Source: Devosia nanyangense (GTDB lineage Bacteria > Pseudomonadota > Alphaproteobacteria > Rhizobiales > Devosiaceae). Taken from it: DNA of 43,049 nucleotides. Under the pieces are notes generated by a model. That model was given only the letters and a program-made list of their open reading frames with translations. It was not told the DNA's origin and ran no database searches. This document shows, piece by piece, positions 23,592-32,388 of this stretch; position 1 is the stretch's first letter; every line of letters starts with the position of its first letter. A program made the translations under genes and the position numbers. The stretch covers positions 1 through 43,049 of the forward strand of contig JACRAF010000064.1 in the NCBI GenBank assembly GCA_016213505.1, in the 5' to 3' direction.

Positions 23592-25942
23592 GGCAGCAGG
23601 CTCCCGAGATCCTCGAGGTACTGGTCGGCATCGAAGGCGTCGTCATCGACGAAGAACCAGCGGTGGTCGGCGGTAAGGCCGGGCGGGGTGACGAGGCCGC
23701 GCGTGATCTGCCTGAGCACGAGGCCGGTGGCCTTGCCCTCGGCAGGGGCGTGGGCGAGGATGGTGGCGAAGAGCCGGTTGCCGACGCTGGTTGGCAGCTG
23801 CGCGCACAGCGAGGGCCCATCGGGGATGCGGATGCAGCCGAAATCGTGGCCGATGTCGTACTGGATGCGCCCGTCCCAGTGTGCATCGAACCAGGCTGCG
23901 GGGATCTTGCGGACGCGGTCGTTGTAGGGACCCGCGTTGGCCTGCAGCAGGTAGCTCGCCTCGTCGGGCAGGCGCGCCAGCACGAACCACGCATTGTGGC
24001 CGGGCCACATCTCGACGACCTTGTCGCCCGCGAGCGCCACGACGAAGGTGCCGGTGCGGGCCGGGTCGACCGTCAGCGTCAGGCGCACCGGCGTCTCGTA
24101 TGCGCGGTTGTCGAGGACGACCAGCGGCTCGGCCGAGATCAGTCCGGTTTTGCCCCAGCTGTGGCCGGCGGGCACATCGATGGCGAGCGCACCATCGACG
24201 TAGCGCGCAAACGCATCGAAGTCGCCGCCGGCGACAGCGGCGGGCTCGAAGACGGGTGTCGGCGCGCCGTCGAACAGGGTTTCGACCGGCAACGGCTCGA
24301 CGCCGGGCGCCGGTTCGATGGCCTCGGGCGCGGTCGGATAGATGCGCGCCACGTTGATGGATCTGAGACCCATCCGGGCCGGGAGATTGACGTCGGCCGG
24401 ATGGGAGAACGCATAGACGCGCAAGCCGATGCCGCTGCGCAGCGCCGGCCAGGGCCGCTCGGCGACGGTCTTGCCGTCGAGGGCGACGCTGACGGTGCCG
24501 GGCCTCAGAACGAAGGTAACGCTCCTGGGTGCAGTGGACCCCGCAATCCCCTTCCAGAAATCGTCGGTGCCGTGCGGATCGACGTGCATTTCGACCCGCG
24601 CGTCTTTGCCGTCGGGGTTGCCGATCCAATAGAAGCGAACGTCGGGATAACCCGGGTCATTTCCGCCCACACCGCCCCAGCCGGGCTGCGCCAGTGCGAG
24701 GCCGAAGCCGGTCGTGCGCTGCGGGTCGAGAGCGAAGGTGACGCGCGTCTCGGCATCGCCGTGGAAATCGTCCATCCACACCAGCGGATCGTTGCTGAGC
24801 AGCCCGACCTTGCCCCAGCCGCTGTTGGCCGGAACATCGACGACGAGTTCGCCGTCCTCGTAGCGGGCGGACGTGTCGAACACTCCGCCATGCGCCTGAT
24901 GCGGCAGAAAGAGCGGCGTCGGCGCGCCGTCGAACAGCGTCTCCTCGAGCGGCGCGCGCCAGGCGTCCGGCGCAATCTGAGGAGGCTGCGGTTCGGGTTC
25001 GACCCTGATCTCTTCGTCGGATGGGGGAGCCGCAATCTCATCGTCCGGCGGCGCGGTGTCGAAATCGTCCTCGGGGGGCGGCTCGACCACAGGCGGGGGA
25101 ACGTCTTCGTCCAAAACCCCGGTGCCGGCGCTCAGCGACTTGGCCATGCGGGCCGCGACGGGATCGAACACGGCCCTCTGCGATCTGGGATAGGTGATCT
25201 CGAAGGTGTTGACCTGCGAGCCGCCGCCCGACAGCAGCACCTTACGGTAGAACACGTCGCCGCCGCGATAGCCGGAAAGGACGTACCAGTCCTCGCCGCT
25301 TCGCTTGTAGGTGACCGTGTCGTCCGCCGACCCGGCGATGTCGTCGGCCATCAGTTCCGGGAGCGTCATATCGAAGACGTTCTGCGCGGCAAACACCATG
25401 AAACGGGCGGTGCCGACGCGCGCCTCAAAGCTCAGGCCGTCGTTGTTGTCCGGAGGCGGCAACGCGACAAAGGCGGCGGCCGGATACTCGATCGAGGTGC
25501 CGTACCGGTCGTTGGAGTACACGGTCCATCTGCCGATCTCGGGCACGGCGGTATCATCGGAAACAGGTGGCGGCTCGGTTTCCTCGTCGGGCGGAACGAC
25601 CACATCGTCATCGGGCGGGGACACGGTCTCGTCGTCGCCCGGACCCTGGTCTTCCCAGCCGGGGGGCAGGCCGGGAAGGATGTAGGCGCCATAGGCCCAG
25701 CCCCGCGTGCCGTCGTCGAGCTCGATCAGCCGCCAGCGGCCATCGCGCTCGAGCACGGTGACGATCGTGTCGGGACCGAGCCGGCGGATCATGCGGTAGT
25801 CCGTTCCAGGTCCGGTGCGCAGGGCGAGGAAGTTGTCGCCGTAGGGATCGAGGTCGCCGACGTAGTCGGCTTGTGCGGAGATGCTCCCCACGACGAGAAA
25901 CACGACGGCGACAATCAGGGCCGCGATGTGTCTGGCGCTCAC
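23588..25942 (-). CDS. Secreted SH3-domain protein with two lectin-like repeats
   Basis: This 784-residue protein has a signal peptide (IAALIVAVVFLVVGSISAQA). A bacterial SH3 domain follows at ~27-85 (NFLALRTGPGTDYRMIRRLG). Then come a Pro/Asp/Glu-rich linker, an unassigned beta region (~140-280), another acidic linker, and two copies of a jelly-roll-like module starting ETLFDGAPTP (~335 and ~565). The copies share FDxxARYxDGxLxxDVPA and WGKxGLxS. SH3 domains of this type usually bind cell-wall peptide or glycan, and the repeats look like concanavalin/laminin-type sugar-binding folds, so I infer an envelope or matrix role. I chose GTG 25942, which starts directly at the signal peptide; an upstream ATG would add a 48-residue Cys-rich leader. 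Confidence 0.75.
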   Translation of the reverse strand: MSARHIAALIVAVVFLVVGSISAQADYVGDLDPYGDNFLALRTGPGTDYRMIRRLGPDTIVTVLERDGRWRLIELDDGTRGWAYGAYILPGLPPGWEDQGPGDDETVSPPDDDVVVPPDEETEPPPVSDDTAVPEIGRWTVYSNDRYGTSIEYPAAAFVALPPPDNNDGLSFEARVGTARFMVFAAQNVFDMTLPELMADDIAGSADDTVTYKRSGEDWYVLSGYRGGDVFYRKVLLSGGGSQVNTFEITYPRSQRAVFDPVAARMAKSLSAGTGVLDEDVPPPVVEPPPEDDFDTAPPDDEIAAPPSDEEIRVEPEPQPPQIAPDAWRAPLEETLFDGAPTPLFLPHQAHGGVFDTSARYEDGELVVDVPANSGWGKVGLLSNDPLVWMDDFHGDAETRVTFALDPQRTTGFGLALAQPGWGGVGGNDPGYPDVRFYWIGNPDGKDARVEMHVDPHGTDDFWKGIAGSTAPRSVTFVLRPGTVSVALDGKTVAERPWPALRSGIGLRVYAFSHPADVNLPARMGLRSINVARIYPTAPEAIEPAPGVEPLPVETLFDGAPTPVFEPAAVAGGDFDAFARYVDGALAIDVPAGHSWGKTGLISAEPLVVLDNRAYETPVRLTLTVDPARTGTFVVALAGDKVVEMWPGHNAWFVLARLPDEASYLLQANAGPYNDRVRKIPAAWFDAHWDGRIQYDIGHDFGCIRIPDGPSLCAQLPTSVGNRLFATILAHAPAEGKATGLVLRQITRGLVTPPGLTADHRWFFVDDDAFDADQYLEDLGSLLP

Positions 25943-26210
25943 TGGGCTCGCCTTTCCTGCCGACGGCTCCCCGGAGCACCCGGACCCCGGATTCGCTCGT
26001 CCGCAACAGGCATCCTCGCCGACGCGGCCGCCGCCGGGATTGATCTGCGTCAAGCTGCAGGCACATTGGGGGCTGGCTGCCTGCATGCCTCTGACATCTT
26101 GACGACCGCTGCTGCAATGCAGCTAGGCAACGAGCATGACGAGGATGCCCGCAGGCGGGCTGGGTTTGTACGATCATCCAATGGCGAACGCGAGGAGCCG
26201 CCGGTGACCT

Positions 26211-27140
26211 CTACGCGGCTTGCCTCTTGCCGCTCTTGATGAACTCCCGCAGGCTGGCGCCGATGTAGAAGCGCCAGGCGTCCGAGCAGTTCTTGAAACA
26301 CTCGATATCGGGGACGAGGCCGCGGTGGGTGAAGCGGAGTTCGGTCTGGTCGCCGGTGCGGGCGATGTCGAAGACGATGTCGGTGCCGATCCACTCGGCC
26401 GTGTCGGCGACGAAGGTGAGGTTTGCGTCGACGACGTGCCAGACGACCCGCTTGCCGGGGACCAGCCCGATGACCTTCTGCGTGCTTCGGTGGAGGTCCT
26501 CGTAGCGATAGGTGAACGCGGCGCCGAGGGTGGCAGTGTCGCCGTCGATCTCGCCGGTCCACCAGCCACGGACGTCGTTGATGGCGGCGAAGACCTCGTC
26601 CGGCGTCTGCTCGACGGTGAAGCTCAGGGTGTAGTCGCGCCCGGTGAGGGCCCGCTCGCTATCGGTCATCGGCTCGCCGAGATTGGGCTGCCCCGTGCCG
26701 GTGGTGATCAGGCTGCGGAGGCTGAGGTCGATGTAGGTGCCCCAGCCGTTGGCGCAGACCTCGTAGCATTCGTATTCGGGCACGAGGCCGATGTGAGTGA
26801 AACGGAGCTCGGTCTTGCCGCCATCCTTGCCACCATGCTCGGCGATGTCGAAGACGATGTCGGTGCCGGTCCACTCGGATGTGTCTTTGGTGAAACTGAA
26901 ATGGTTCTCCAGAACGCGCCAGGCGACGCGCTGGCCCGGCACCAGCTCGGTGACCTTGATGCGGCAGCGGTGCACCTCGCGGAAGTGGTAGTCGAATTCG
27001 GCGCCCAGCACGTCGGTGCGGCCGTCGATCTCCTCGGACCACCAGCCCCGGACATTGGTGATGGCGGCGAAGACCTCGTCGGGGGTCTGGTCGACCACAA
27101 AGCTGGTGGTGAAATTCCGGGCGGTGATGATGGCGTTCAT
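26211..27140 (-). CDS. Tandem SRPBCC (AHSA1-like) protein
   Basis: This 309-residue protein is made of two SRPBCC/START-like domains of the AHSA1 type. Each begins with a strand like FTTSFVVDQTPDEVFAAITN or LSFTVEQTPDEVFAAINDVR, continues with VRGWW and GxDIVFDIA, and ends with TELRFTHxGLVP. The halves are clearly homologous, so the gene arose by duplication and fusion. Single-domain relatives bind small hydrophobic ligands or act as co-chaperones. I chose the second Met (MNAII), because AGGA sits at proper spacing before it. The 26.2-28.1 kb region holds this gene and an ArsR/SRPBCC pair. Confidence 0.85.
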   Translation of the reverse strand: MNAIITARNFTTSFVVDQTPDEVFAAITNVRGWWSEEIDGRTDVLGAEFDYHFREVHRCRIKVTELVPGQRVAWRVLENHFSFTKDTSEWTGTDIVFDIAEHGGKDGGKTELRFTHIGLVPEYECYEVCANGWGTYIDLSLRSLITTGTGQPNLGEPMTDSERALTGRDYTLSFTVEQTPDEVFAAINDVRGWWTGEIDGDTATLGAAFTYRYEDLHRSTQKVIGLVPGKRVVWHVVDANLTFVADTAEWIGTDIVFDIARTGDQTELRFTHRGLVPDIECFKNCSDAWRFYIGASLREFIKSGKRQAA

Positions 27141-27263
27141 GGTCATGTCCTTTCGGGTTTTGGGCAAAGTCCGGCCGTCCTCGGCACGGTGGGTCCGCGC
27201 CGGTGATGGCGGTGTTGGTGATGCGGCTAGGAGCTGCGGGGTGGGACGGTGCCCGGCTACGAA

Positions 27264-27773
27264 CTAGGCATCGAGCGTCACTCCGCTGAGCTGGTAGTGA
27301 TCGACATAGATCGCCTGCATGGCGCGCCAGCCTGGTCCAGGCGAACCCGCCCCTTCGAGCAGGCTCTCCAGGCGCGCGAGCAAGTGGTGCCAGCCCGGCA
27401 GCATGAGGGCGCTGTGCACATAGGGCATGCGCTGATGGGTGAAGACGAGGCGAGTGCCGGCCCCGTCGCGCGCCAGCTCGTAGCGTATGGTGGAGTCGGG
27501 CGCGTGGGTGTTGGACCAGGTGAACTCCAGCACGTGCGGCGGATCCCAGACGACGACGCGGCCGGTGCTCGGGTGCGGCCCGTCGAGCATCAGATCGATG
27601 CGGCCGCCGGCGCGCGGCTCGATGTGTGAAACGCCCATCCAGTCGGCGAGGCGCGCCGGTTCGGTCAGCGCGCTCCACACGGTTTCGGGCGGGCGCGGAT
27701 AGTGGCGCTCGAAGTGCACGTCGATGTGGTCGTCGCGGCGCTCGAAGGTGCCGAGGACGTGTGCGTTGGCCAT
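27264..27773 (-). CDS. SRPBCC domain protein (AHSA1-like), cotranscribed with arsR
   Basis: This 169-residue single-domain SRPBCC protein begins its fold at VHFERHYPRPPETVWSALTE and carries the boxes WMGVSHIEPRAGGR, VVVWDPPHVLEFTW and TRLVFTHQRMPY. The gene starts 1 nt after the ArsR stop. ArsR plus SRPBCC pairs are a common two-gene unit in which the regulator controls the ligand-binding partner. The ligand is unknown. Alignment with the neighbouring tandem protein shows only general fold similarity. Confidence 0.87.
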   Translation of the reverse strand: MANAHVLGTFERRDDHIDVHFERHYPRPPETVWSALTEPARLADWMGVSHIEPRAGGRIDLMLDGPHPSTGRVVVWDPPHVLEFTWSNTHAPDSTIRYELARDGAGTRLVFTHQRMPYVHSALMLPGWHHLLARLESLLEGAGSPGPGWRAMQAIYVDHYQLSGVTLDA

Positions 27774-27774
27774 G

Positions 27775-28077
27775 TCAGTCGCTCCTCGCCAGGTGGTCGC
27801 CGAGCGCGTCGAGCTTGGCCGACCAGAACTCTCGGTAGGGCGCGAGCCACAGGTCGAGCTCGGCCAGCGGGGCGGGGTCGAGGCTGTAGAGGCGGCGCGG
27901 ACCGTCGATCCGGATTTTCACCAGCCCCGCCGCGCGCAGGGCCTTCAGATGCTTGGAGACGTTGGGCTGCGGCAGATCGAGGGTCTCGACCAGGACGCCC
28001 GCCGGCTGCTCGCCCTGCCGGAGGAGGGCGAGAATGTCGCGGCGAATGGGATCGGCAATGGCTGTGAACGTGGACAT
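27775..28077 (-). CDS. ArsR/SmtB family transcriptional regulator
   Basis: This 100-residue winged-helix repressor has the N-terminal TAIADPIRRDILALLRQGEQ and the recognition region LPQPNVSKHLKALRAAGLVK, with the wing in DGPRRLYSLD. It lacks the ELCVCDL metal-binding motif, so it probably does not sense metals and instead follows the ArsR-SRPBCC pairing, responding to a ligand or to its partner. An inverted repeat in the promoter region (28084-28119) is a likely autoregulatory site. It is 1 nt upstream of the SRPBCC gene. Confidence 0.92.
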   Translation of the reverse strand: MSTFTAIADPIRRDILALLRQGEQPAGVLVETLDLPQPNVSKHLKALRAAGLVKIRIDGPRRLYSLDPAPLAELDLWLAPYREFWSAKLDALGDHLARSD

Positions 28078-28083
28078 GGCATC

Positions 28084-28119
28084 ATATTCCTATGGCGACA
28101 TATGCCTGTCAAGGAATAT
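28084..28119. promoter_or_regulatory. Inverted repeat in the arsR promoter
   Basis: ATATTCCT (28084-28091) pairs with AGGAATAT (28112-28119), and TATG-GCGA-CATA (28091-28102) lies inside it. It starts 6 nt upstream of the arsR ATG on the minus strand, in the short gap before the CHAT gene, which fits an ArsR autoregulatory operator. The repeat is seen; the binding is inferred. Confidence 0.5.
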
Positions 28120-28120
28120 T

Positions 28121-31100
28121 CTATCGCGACGCGCCGACGAGGATGAAGGGGGCCCAGTTGGCGGGGTCGGCGTGGCTGCCGCCACGGTCGATTTCGGCGA
28201 TCATGGCGCGGCGCAGCGCCTCGGCCCGGCCGATCGTGGGATCGCGCGCCAGCTCGGCGAAAGCGCCGGTGGCCAGCGCCACGGCGGCATCGGAGTTGAC
28301 CGGCCAGTGCGACACCATGAGGGCCCGCGCGCCGGCGTAAAAGAAGGCCCGCGCGAGACCCGACAGGGCTTCGCCGCCGCCGTCGCTGGAGGCCGTGTTG
28401 CAGGCCGAGAGGATCACCCAGTCGGCATCGAGCCGGAGAGTGGTCACCTCCGATGCGGTCAGCAGGCCGTCGTCGCCGGGACTGGCGGCTTCGGGCGGGG
28501 TCAGCACGATGGCGGGTTCGGCGAGGCCGGTGAGCTCGCCCGAAACGAGGCCGTGCGTCGCGAAATGGACGACGCGCGGGCGCATCAACTGGCCCGCGCC
28601 GGACAGCTGCTTGACGGTAGCCTCGGTCGCCTCGGCGCCCAGATGCAGGGCGTCGGAAGCCGCGCCGAGGATGCCGGCAATCGCACAGACCTCGTCGGTC
28701 GTTTCGGGCAGCGGCGGCAGCGCGCGGACGGAGGCGACATCGGCGCCGGCGCCGCGGAACAGCGTCGACAGCTCGGGCAGCGCCGCGGTCTCGATCGGCG
28801 CCTCGCTTGCGCCGGCCGGGGCGCAGCCCGCCCGATCGAAGGCGCGGCGGTCGTCGCCGCCACGGCCGACGAGCAGGGGATTGGCGAAGGCCAGGTAGGC
28901 CGGGCGATCCGGCTGCGCCGCGGCCGCCGCAGAACCGGCCGGGGCCAGCGACGCCACCGAGGGCAGGATGGTGATGGCGTGATCGCGCGCGAGCCAGCGC
29001 GCATCGCGGTAGCGGTCGGCCGAGCCGGTGGCGGGCAGCGCCGAGATCAGCGCGTGAAACGGCAGCGCCGACAATGACCGCGACGGCACGATGACGAGGT
29101 CCTTGCCCTCGATTAGGTCGGCGATGCTGGCGAACAGCGCGTCGTGGAGCTGAAATGCCGCGGTCAGCACGCGGCTGGTCGTGTCCTTGCCCGCGCTCTG
29201 CGCGATGGCGGTAGGGCCGCGCGTATTGGCGCCGACCCCCATGCTGTCGCGCAACTCCCGCACCGCGGCGGAGAGCTCGCCGCTGGCGCGCGGGAGCATG
29301 GTCCAGCGGGGTTCACCGTGCTTGGGGACGGCCCACAGATAAGTCTCGAAGCCGGCCGCGCCGAGCCTGTTGGTGTCGGCGAAGAACAAAAGAACGTCGT
29401 TCTCCTCCAGCCGGGCCCGGACGTCGTCGAACGTCGCCGGCGCCGGTTTCTGCAGTCTTGCGAAATCCGGGAAGGCAGTGGCGAGCTGCGCGTCGATCGC
29501 GGCGATCTTGCTGTCGGCGTCTGCCAGTGTGCCGCGCAGCGCCTCGATCGCGCCGGCGTCGCGGCCGGGCGCCGCCAGGGCCAGCGTCAGCGCGCTGTCC
29601 TCGTGACGCCATTGGGCGACGAGGTCCTGCCGCTCGCGCACGAGGCTCGCGAGGTCGCCATTGCCGGAGGCCTGGCGGGCCGCCATCTGCGCCAGCGCGC
29701 CGGCCGCCTCGGACTCGATGACCCGCTGGGCGACAAGGAACGCCTGCGCGCCGTAGCCGGCGGCCTGGTCCGGCTTTTCGGCGGCGAGCCGGTGGTCCGA
29801 CTTGACCAGGAAATCGAACACGGCGGCGCGGGCGATGGCCTGATCCTCGACCGCGCCGGTGCGGGATTGGAACGCGGCGTCGGCATCGATCGCCGCGAGG
29901 CGCTCGACGATGGCGACCGACTGCTCGAACGAGGCGGCCGCGCCAACATAGTCGCCCATTGCGAACAGGGTGCTGCCGACATCGGCGAGCGAAGACTGGA
30001 GTTCCGCGCTGTCGCTGCCGTAGCGGGCCGACAGTGCGTCGAGCGCCTCGCGGTGGAGGACAAGCGCTTCGTCGAGGCGGCCCTGCGTCTCGCGAATGCG
30101 CCCGAGCGCGCTGGTCGCCCGTACCAGCGCGCGGCTGTCCGGCGCAGCGGTGCGATAGATGTCGCGCGCGGCAGTCACCAGCCGCTCCGCTTCGGCAAGA
30201 TCGTCGCCGGTGCTCTGCCGGTAGCCGGCGAGCGACAGCATGACGTCGGCGGCCGCACGGCTCTCCGCCCCGTCGAGGGCGGCGATGTCCTCGAGGGACC
30301 GCTCGGCCAGCGTGATCGCCGTCGGCGCATCGCCGGTGGCGAGCTCGAGGAAGGACAGCGCCATGCGCCCGGCGGCGGCACTGCGGCGGTTCTCGTCGGA
30401 GGTCTCGAAGATCGCGACGGCGCGCTGAAGCAGGGGGCGGGCTTCCGCGAACCGCTGCTGCCCGGAATAGAGCTGGCCGAGGGCGATGAGGTCGAACGCG
30501 GTCAGCACATCGTCCGGGTCCAGGCTCTCCGAGATCGCGAGGGCGCGCTTGAACAGGATTTCGGCCTCGGCGCGCCGGTCCCCCGCCGCGGCGGCGCGGC
30601 CGATCCACCGGAGCACGTCGGCGACCGCGGCGGAATCAGTGTCCCCCGACCGTTCGCGGGCGGCGAGGACGCGACGGAACAGCGTTTCCGCTTCGGCGAT
30701 CGCATCGAGCGCCCACAGCGCCCGGGCGAGGCCATCGGCCGACCGGAGCGTTGCCGGGTCGTCGGCGCCGAGCGCCGCCTCGCGCGCCGCCAGCGCGGCC
30801 CGGAACAACGGCACGGCCTCGGTGGCGCGGCCGCTCGCGGCGTAGAGATTGGCGAGGCCCTGCCGCGTGGTGGCGAGGCGGGTGTCGCCGGCCTCGAACA
30901 CCGCCTCGCCGGAACGGATGGCCTCGATATAGACGGGCTCGGCGGCGGCGTGGTCGCCGGCATCGTGCAGCATCGCGGCCCGCTCGCCCATCCACTCGAT
31001 GGTAGTGGGATCGTTCTCGCCGAAGGCGATGGCGGCCCGAACGACGGCATCGGCCATGGCCCCGGCGGCATCGGCGAAGCGGCCTTGCGCGTCGAGGATG

Positions 31101-31618
31101 CGGCTGAGCCAGAAGGCGGCGCGGGCCGTGTCGGGGTGGTTGGGGCCCTCAACGGTCTCGCGGATGGCAACGACCTGGCGGTAGTAAGGCTCGGCCTCGG
31201 CGAAGCGCTGCTGCCGCTTGAGGACGAGGGCGAGGTCGTTGGCCGAAATTGAGGTGTCGACACTGCCGGCGCCGAGCTGCTCCTCCCGGAGCGCCAGGGC
31301 GCGGCGGTAATAGGGTTCGGCCTCGACGAACTTCTCCTGGGAGAACAGCGCGTCGCCGAGCAGGCGGTTGAGATTGGCGGCCGCGAGGGTCGCGGCAGCG
31401 GCCGACTGTTCCGCCAGCTCGAGCGCCTCGCGCGCCAACCCTTCGGCCGCCACGGCGTCCTTGTCGCTGAGCGCCGTTTCGACCGCCGCGGCCCGCGCCG
31501 CCATGTCGTCAACGGAGCCGGCCAGGACCGGCGCCACGAAAATGCCCAAGAGCGCGCAGGCCAGCATGGCGGCCGGCAGCGACTTGTGATGCAGACGCCG
31601 GCGAACCCGAGCGGCCAT
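28121..31618 (-). CDS. Large secreted TPR-CHAT domain protein
   Basis: This 1165-residue protein has an N-terminal signal sequence (KSLPAAMLACALLGIFVAPV). Tetratricopeptide-like helical repeats cover roughly residues 45-620 (for example AEPYYRRALALREEQLGAGS, with the PYYR..ALALRE spacing recurring). A C-terminal CHAT (caspase-like) domain spans about 800-1165. The catalytic pair is visible: His1022 in VHFATHGL and Cys1073 in ILSACNTAS. CHAT proteases cut target proteins after TPR-mediated recognition. In type III-E CRISPR and gasdermin systems they act inside cells; here the signal peptide implies a periplasmic or exported protein, which is unusual. I chose ATG 31618, which has GGGGA 7 nt upstream and keeps the signal peptide at the N-terminus. 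Confidence 0.88.
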   Translation of the reverse strand: MAARVRRRLHHKSLPAAMLACALLGIFVAPVLAGSVDDMAARAAAVETALSDKDAVAAEGLAREALELAEQSAAAATLAAANLNRLLGDALFSQEKFVEAEPYYRRALALREEQLGAGSVDTSISANDLALVLKRQQRFAEAEPYYRQVVAIRETVEGPNHPDTARAAFWLSRILDAQGRFADAAGAMADAVVRAAIAFGENDPTTIEWMGERAAMLHDAGDHAAAEPVYIEAIRSGEAVFEAGDTRLATTRQGLANLYAASGRATEAVPLFRAALAAREAALGADDPATLRSADGLARALWALDAIAEAETLFRRVLAARERSGDTDSAAVADVLRWIGRAAAAGDRRAEAEILFKRALAISESLDPDDVLTAFDLIALGQLYSGQQRFAEARPLLQRAVAIFETSDENRRSAAAGRMALSFLELATGDAPTAITLAERSLEDIAALDGAESRAAADVMLSLAGYRQSTGDDLAEAERLVTAARDIYRTAAPDSRALVRATSALGRIRETQGRLDEALVLHREALDALSARYGSDSAELQSSLADVGSTLFAMGDYVGAAASFEQSVAIVERLAAIDADAAFQSRTGAVEDQAIARAAVFDFLVKSDHRLAAEKPDQAAGYGAQAFLVAQRVIESEAAGALAQMAARQASGNGDLASLVRERQDLVAQWRHEDSALTLALAAPGRDAGAIEALRGTLADADSKIAAIDAQLATAFPDFARLQKPAPATFDDVRARLEENDVLLFFADTNRLGAAGFETYLWAVPKHGEPRWTMLPRASGELSAAVRELRDSMGVGANTRGPTAIAQSAGKDTTSRVLTAAFQLHDALFASIADLIEGKDLVIVPSRSLSALPFHALISALPATGSADRYRDARWLARDHAITILPSVASLAPAGSAAAAAQPDRPAYLAFANPLLVGRGGDDRRAFDRAGCAPAGASEAPIETAALPELSTLFRGAGADVASVRALPPLPETTDEVCAIAGILGAASDALHLGAEATEATVKQLSGAGQLMRPRVVHFATHGLVSGELTGLAEPAIVLTPPEAASPGDDGLLTASEVTTLRLDADWVILSACNTASSDGGGEALSGLARAFFYAGARALMVSHWPVNSDAAVALATGAFAELARDPTIGRAEALRRAMIAEIDRGGSHADPANWAPFILVGASR

Positions 31619-31686
31619 CAAGGTGTCCCCAACCATTGTCCCCAAGACTACACGGCGCAGATGGCGCCATGAAGGCCCAGGCAAGG

Positions 31687-32130
31687 CTAGTCCGCGTCGG
31701 CTTCGCCGCCGGCGCCGTCCTCGTCATAGGGGACGGTGAGATAGAAGCGCGGGACGACCGCCGGGTCGGTGTCGTAGAGCCCGTCCTCGTCCTCGAACAG
31801 GCGGAGGGTCACGTGCCGTTCGGCATCGAGCAGGAGCACCGAACCGTCCTCGGGGTCGACATTCCAGGCGGCGAGCGCGGCGGCGACGGGGTAGGGGGCG
31901 GGGCAGGGCTCGGGGATCACGGCCGCCCAGCCGCCGATGGCCTGGTCCTCAGTGAAGGTGATGGCGCATTTGGGCAGGGCCACATCCTCCTGCTCGAGGT
32001 TCCAATCGCCGATCATGCCTTGCAGTTCCGGCGGAACACTCGAGGCCGGACTGTCCTGCGCGAGGGCCGGCGCGGCGGCGAAGGCGGCGAGGATCGCGGC
32101 GAATCGCGCGGCCGAAACGAGTCGGATCAT
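31687..32130 (-). CDS. AprI/Inh family metalloprotease-inhibitor-like protein
   Basis: This 147-residue secreted protein has signal peptide AARFAAILAAFAAAPALA. The mature part has the AprI/Inh beta-barrel pattern: MIGDWNLEQEDVALPKCAIT near its N-terminus, a two-Cys pair (KCAIT, PCPAP), then GSVLLLDAERHVTLRLFEDE. Known members inhibit serralysin-type metalloproteases in the periplasm. GAGGAAAGAA is directly before the ATG. It lies 68 nt upstream of the CHAT gene on the same strand, so they may be cotranscribed. Whether it acts on the CHAT protein is speculation. Confidence 0.75.
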   Translation of the reverse strand: MIRLVSAARFAAILAAFAAAPALAQDSPASSVPPELQGMIGDWNLEQEDVALPKCAITFTEDQAIGGWAAVIPEPCPAPYPVAAALAAWNVDPEDGSVLLLDAERHVTLRLFEDEDGLYDTDPAVVPRFYLTVPYDEDGAGGEADAD

Positions 32131-32223
32131 TTCTTTCCTCCGGCGCCCCCGAAACGGCGACAGTAAGTGACTCGGTTGGTGCGCCGCAAGGCATTGCCGC
32201 ACAAGGGTTTTGCAGAAAGTTTT

Positions 32224-32260
32224 GGGGACTTATCCCCGCGTGACGCAGGGGGAGTATAGT
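32224..32260 (+). promoter_or_regulatory. GTA cluster promoter with the same 14-bp palindrome as gafYZ
   Basis: GGGGACTTATCCCC lies at 32224-32237, followed after 17 nt by the -10-like TATAGT at 32255-32260. Sequence and spacing are identical to the gafYZ promoter (3319-3355), where the hexamer is TATGCT. The only genes downstream are the GTA packaging genes. The simplest reading is an activator-dependent promoter recognised by the GafY-like protein; the -35 position is occupied by the palindrome and not by a sigma-70 -35 box. Confidence 0.78.
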
Positions 32261-32278
32261 TTGGCTACGGTCGCAGAA

Positions 32279-32320
32279 ATGGGCCCGGCGGACGGCGCCG
32301 AACTCAACCAAGACGCGTGA
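32279..32320 (+). other. Possible 13-residue leader peptide upstream of terS
   Basis: ATG 32279 opens a 14-codon frame reading MGPADGAELNQDA and ending in TGA (32318-32320), about 12-19 nt after the likely transcription start. It shares the 19-nt string GACGGCGCCGAACTCAACC with the 5' part of gafZ (3872-3890), where the protein reads GPDGAELNLAE. No ribosome binding site is clear. It may be a translated leader, a copied RNA element, or chance. Confidence 0.3.
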
Positions 32321-32388
32321 CGATCACCAGGCTGCCCCTCGGGGGCGCAGCGTGAGCGGCGACGCGTTGCATCAAGAAAAGCACCACC

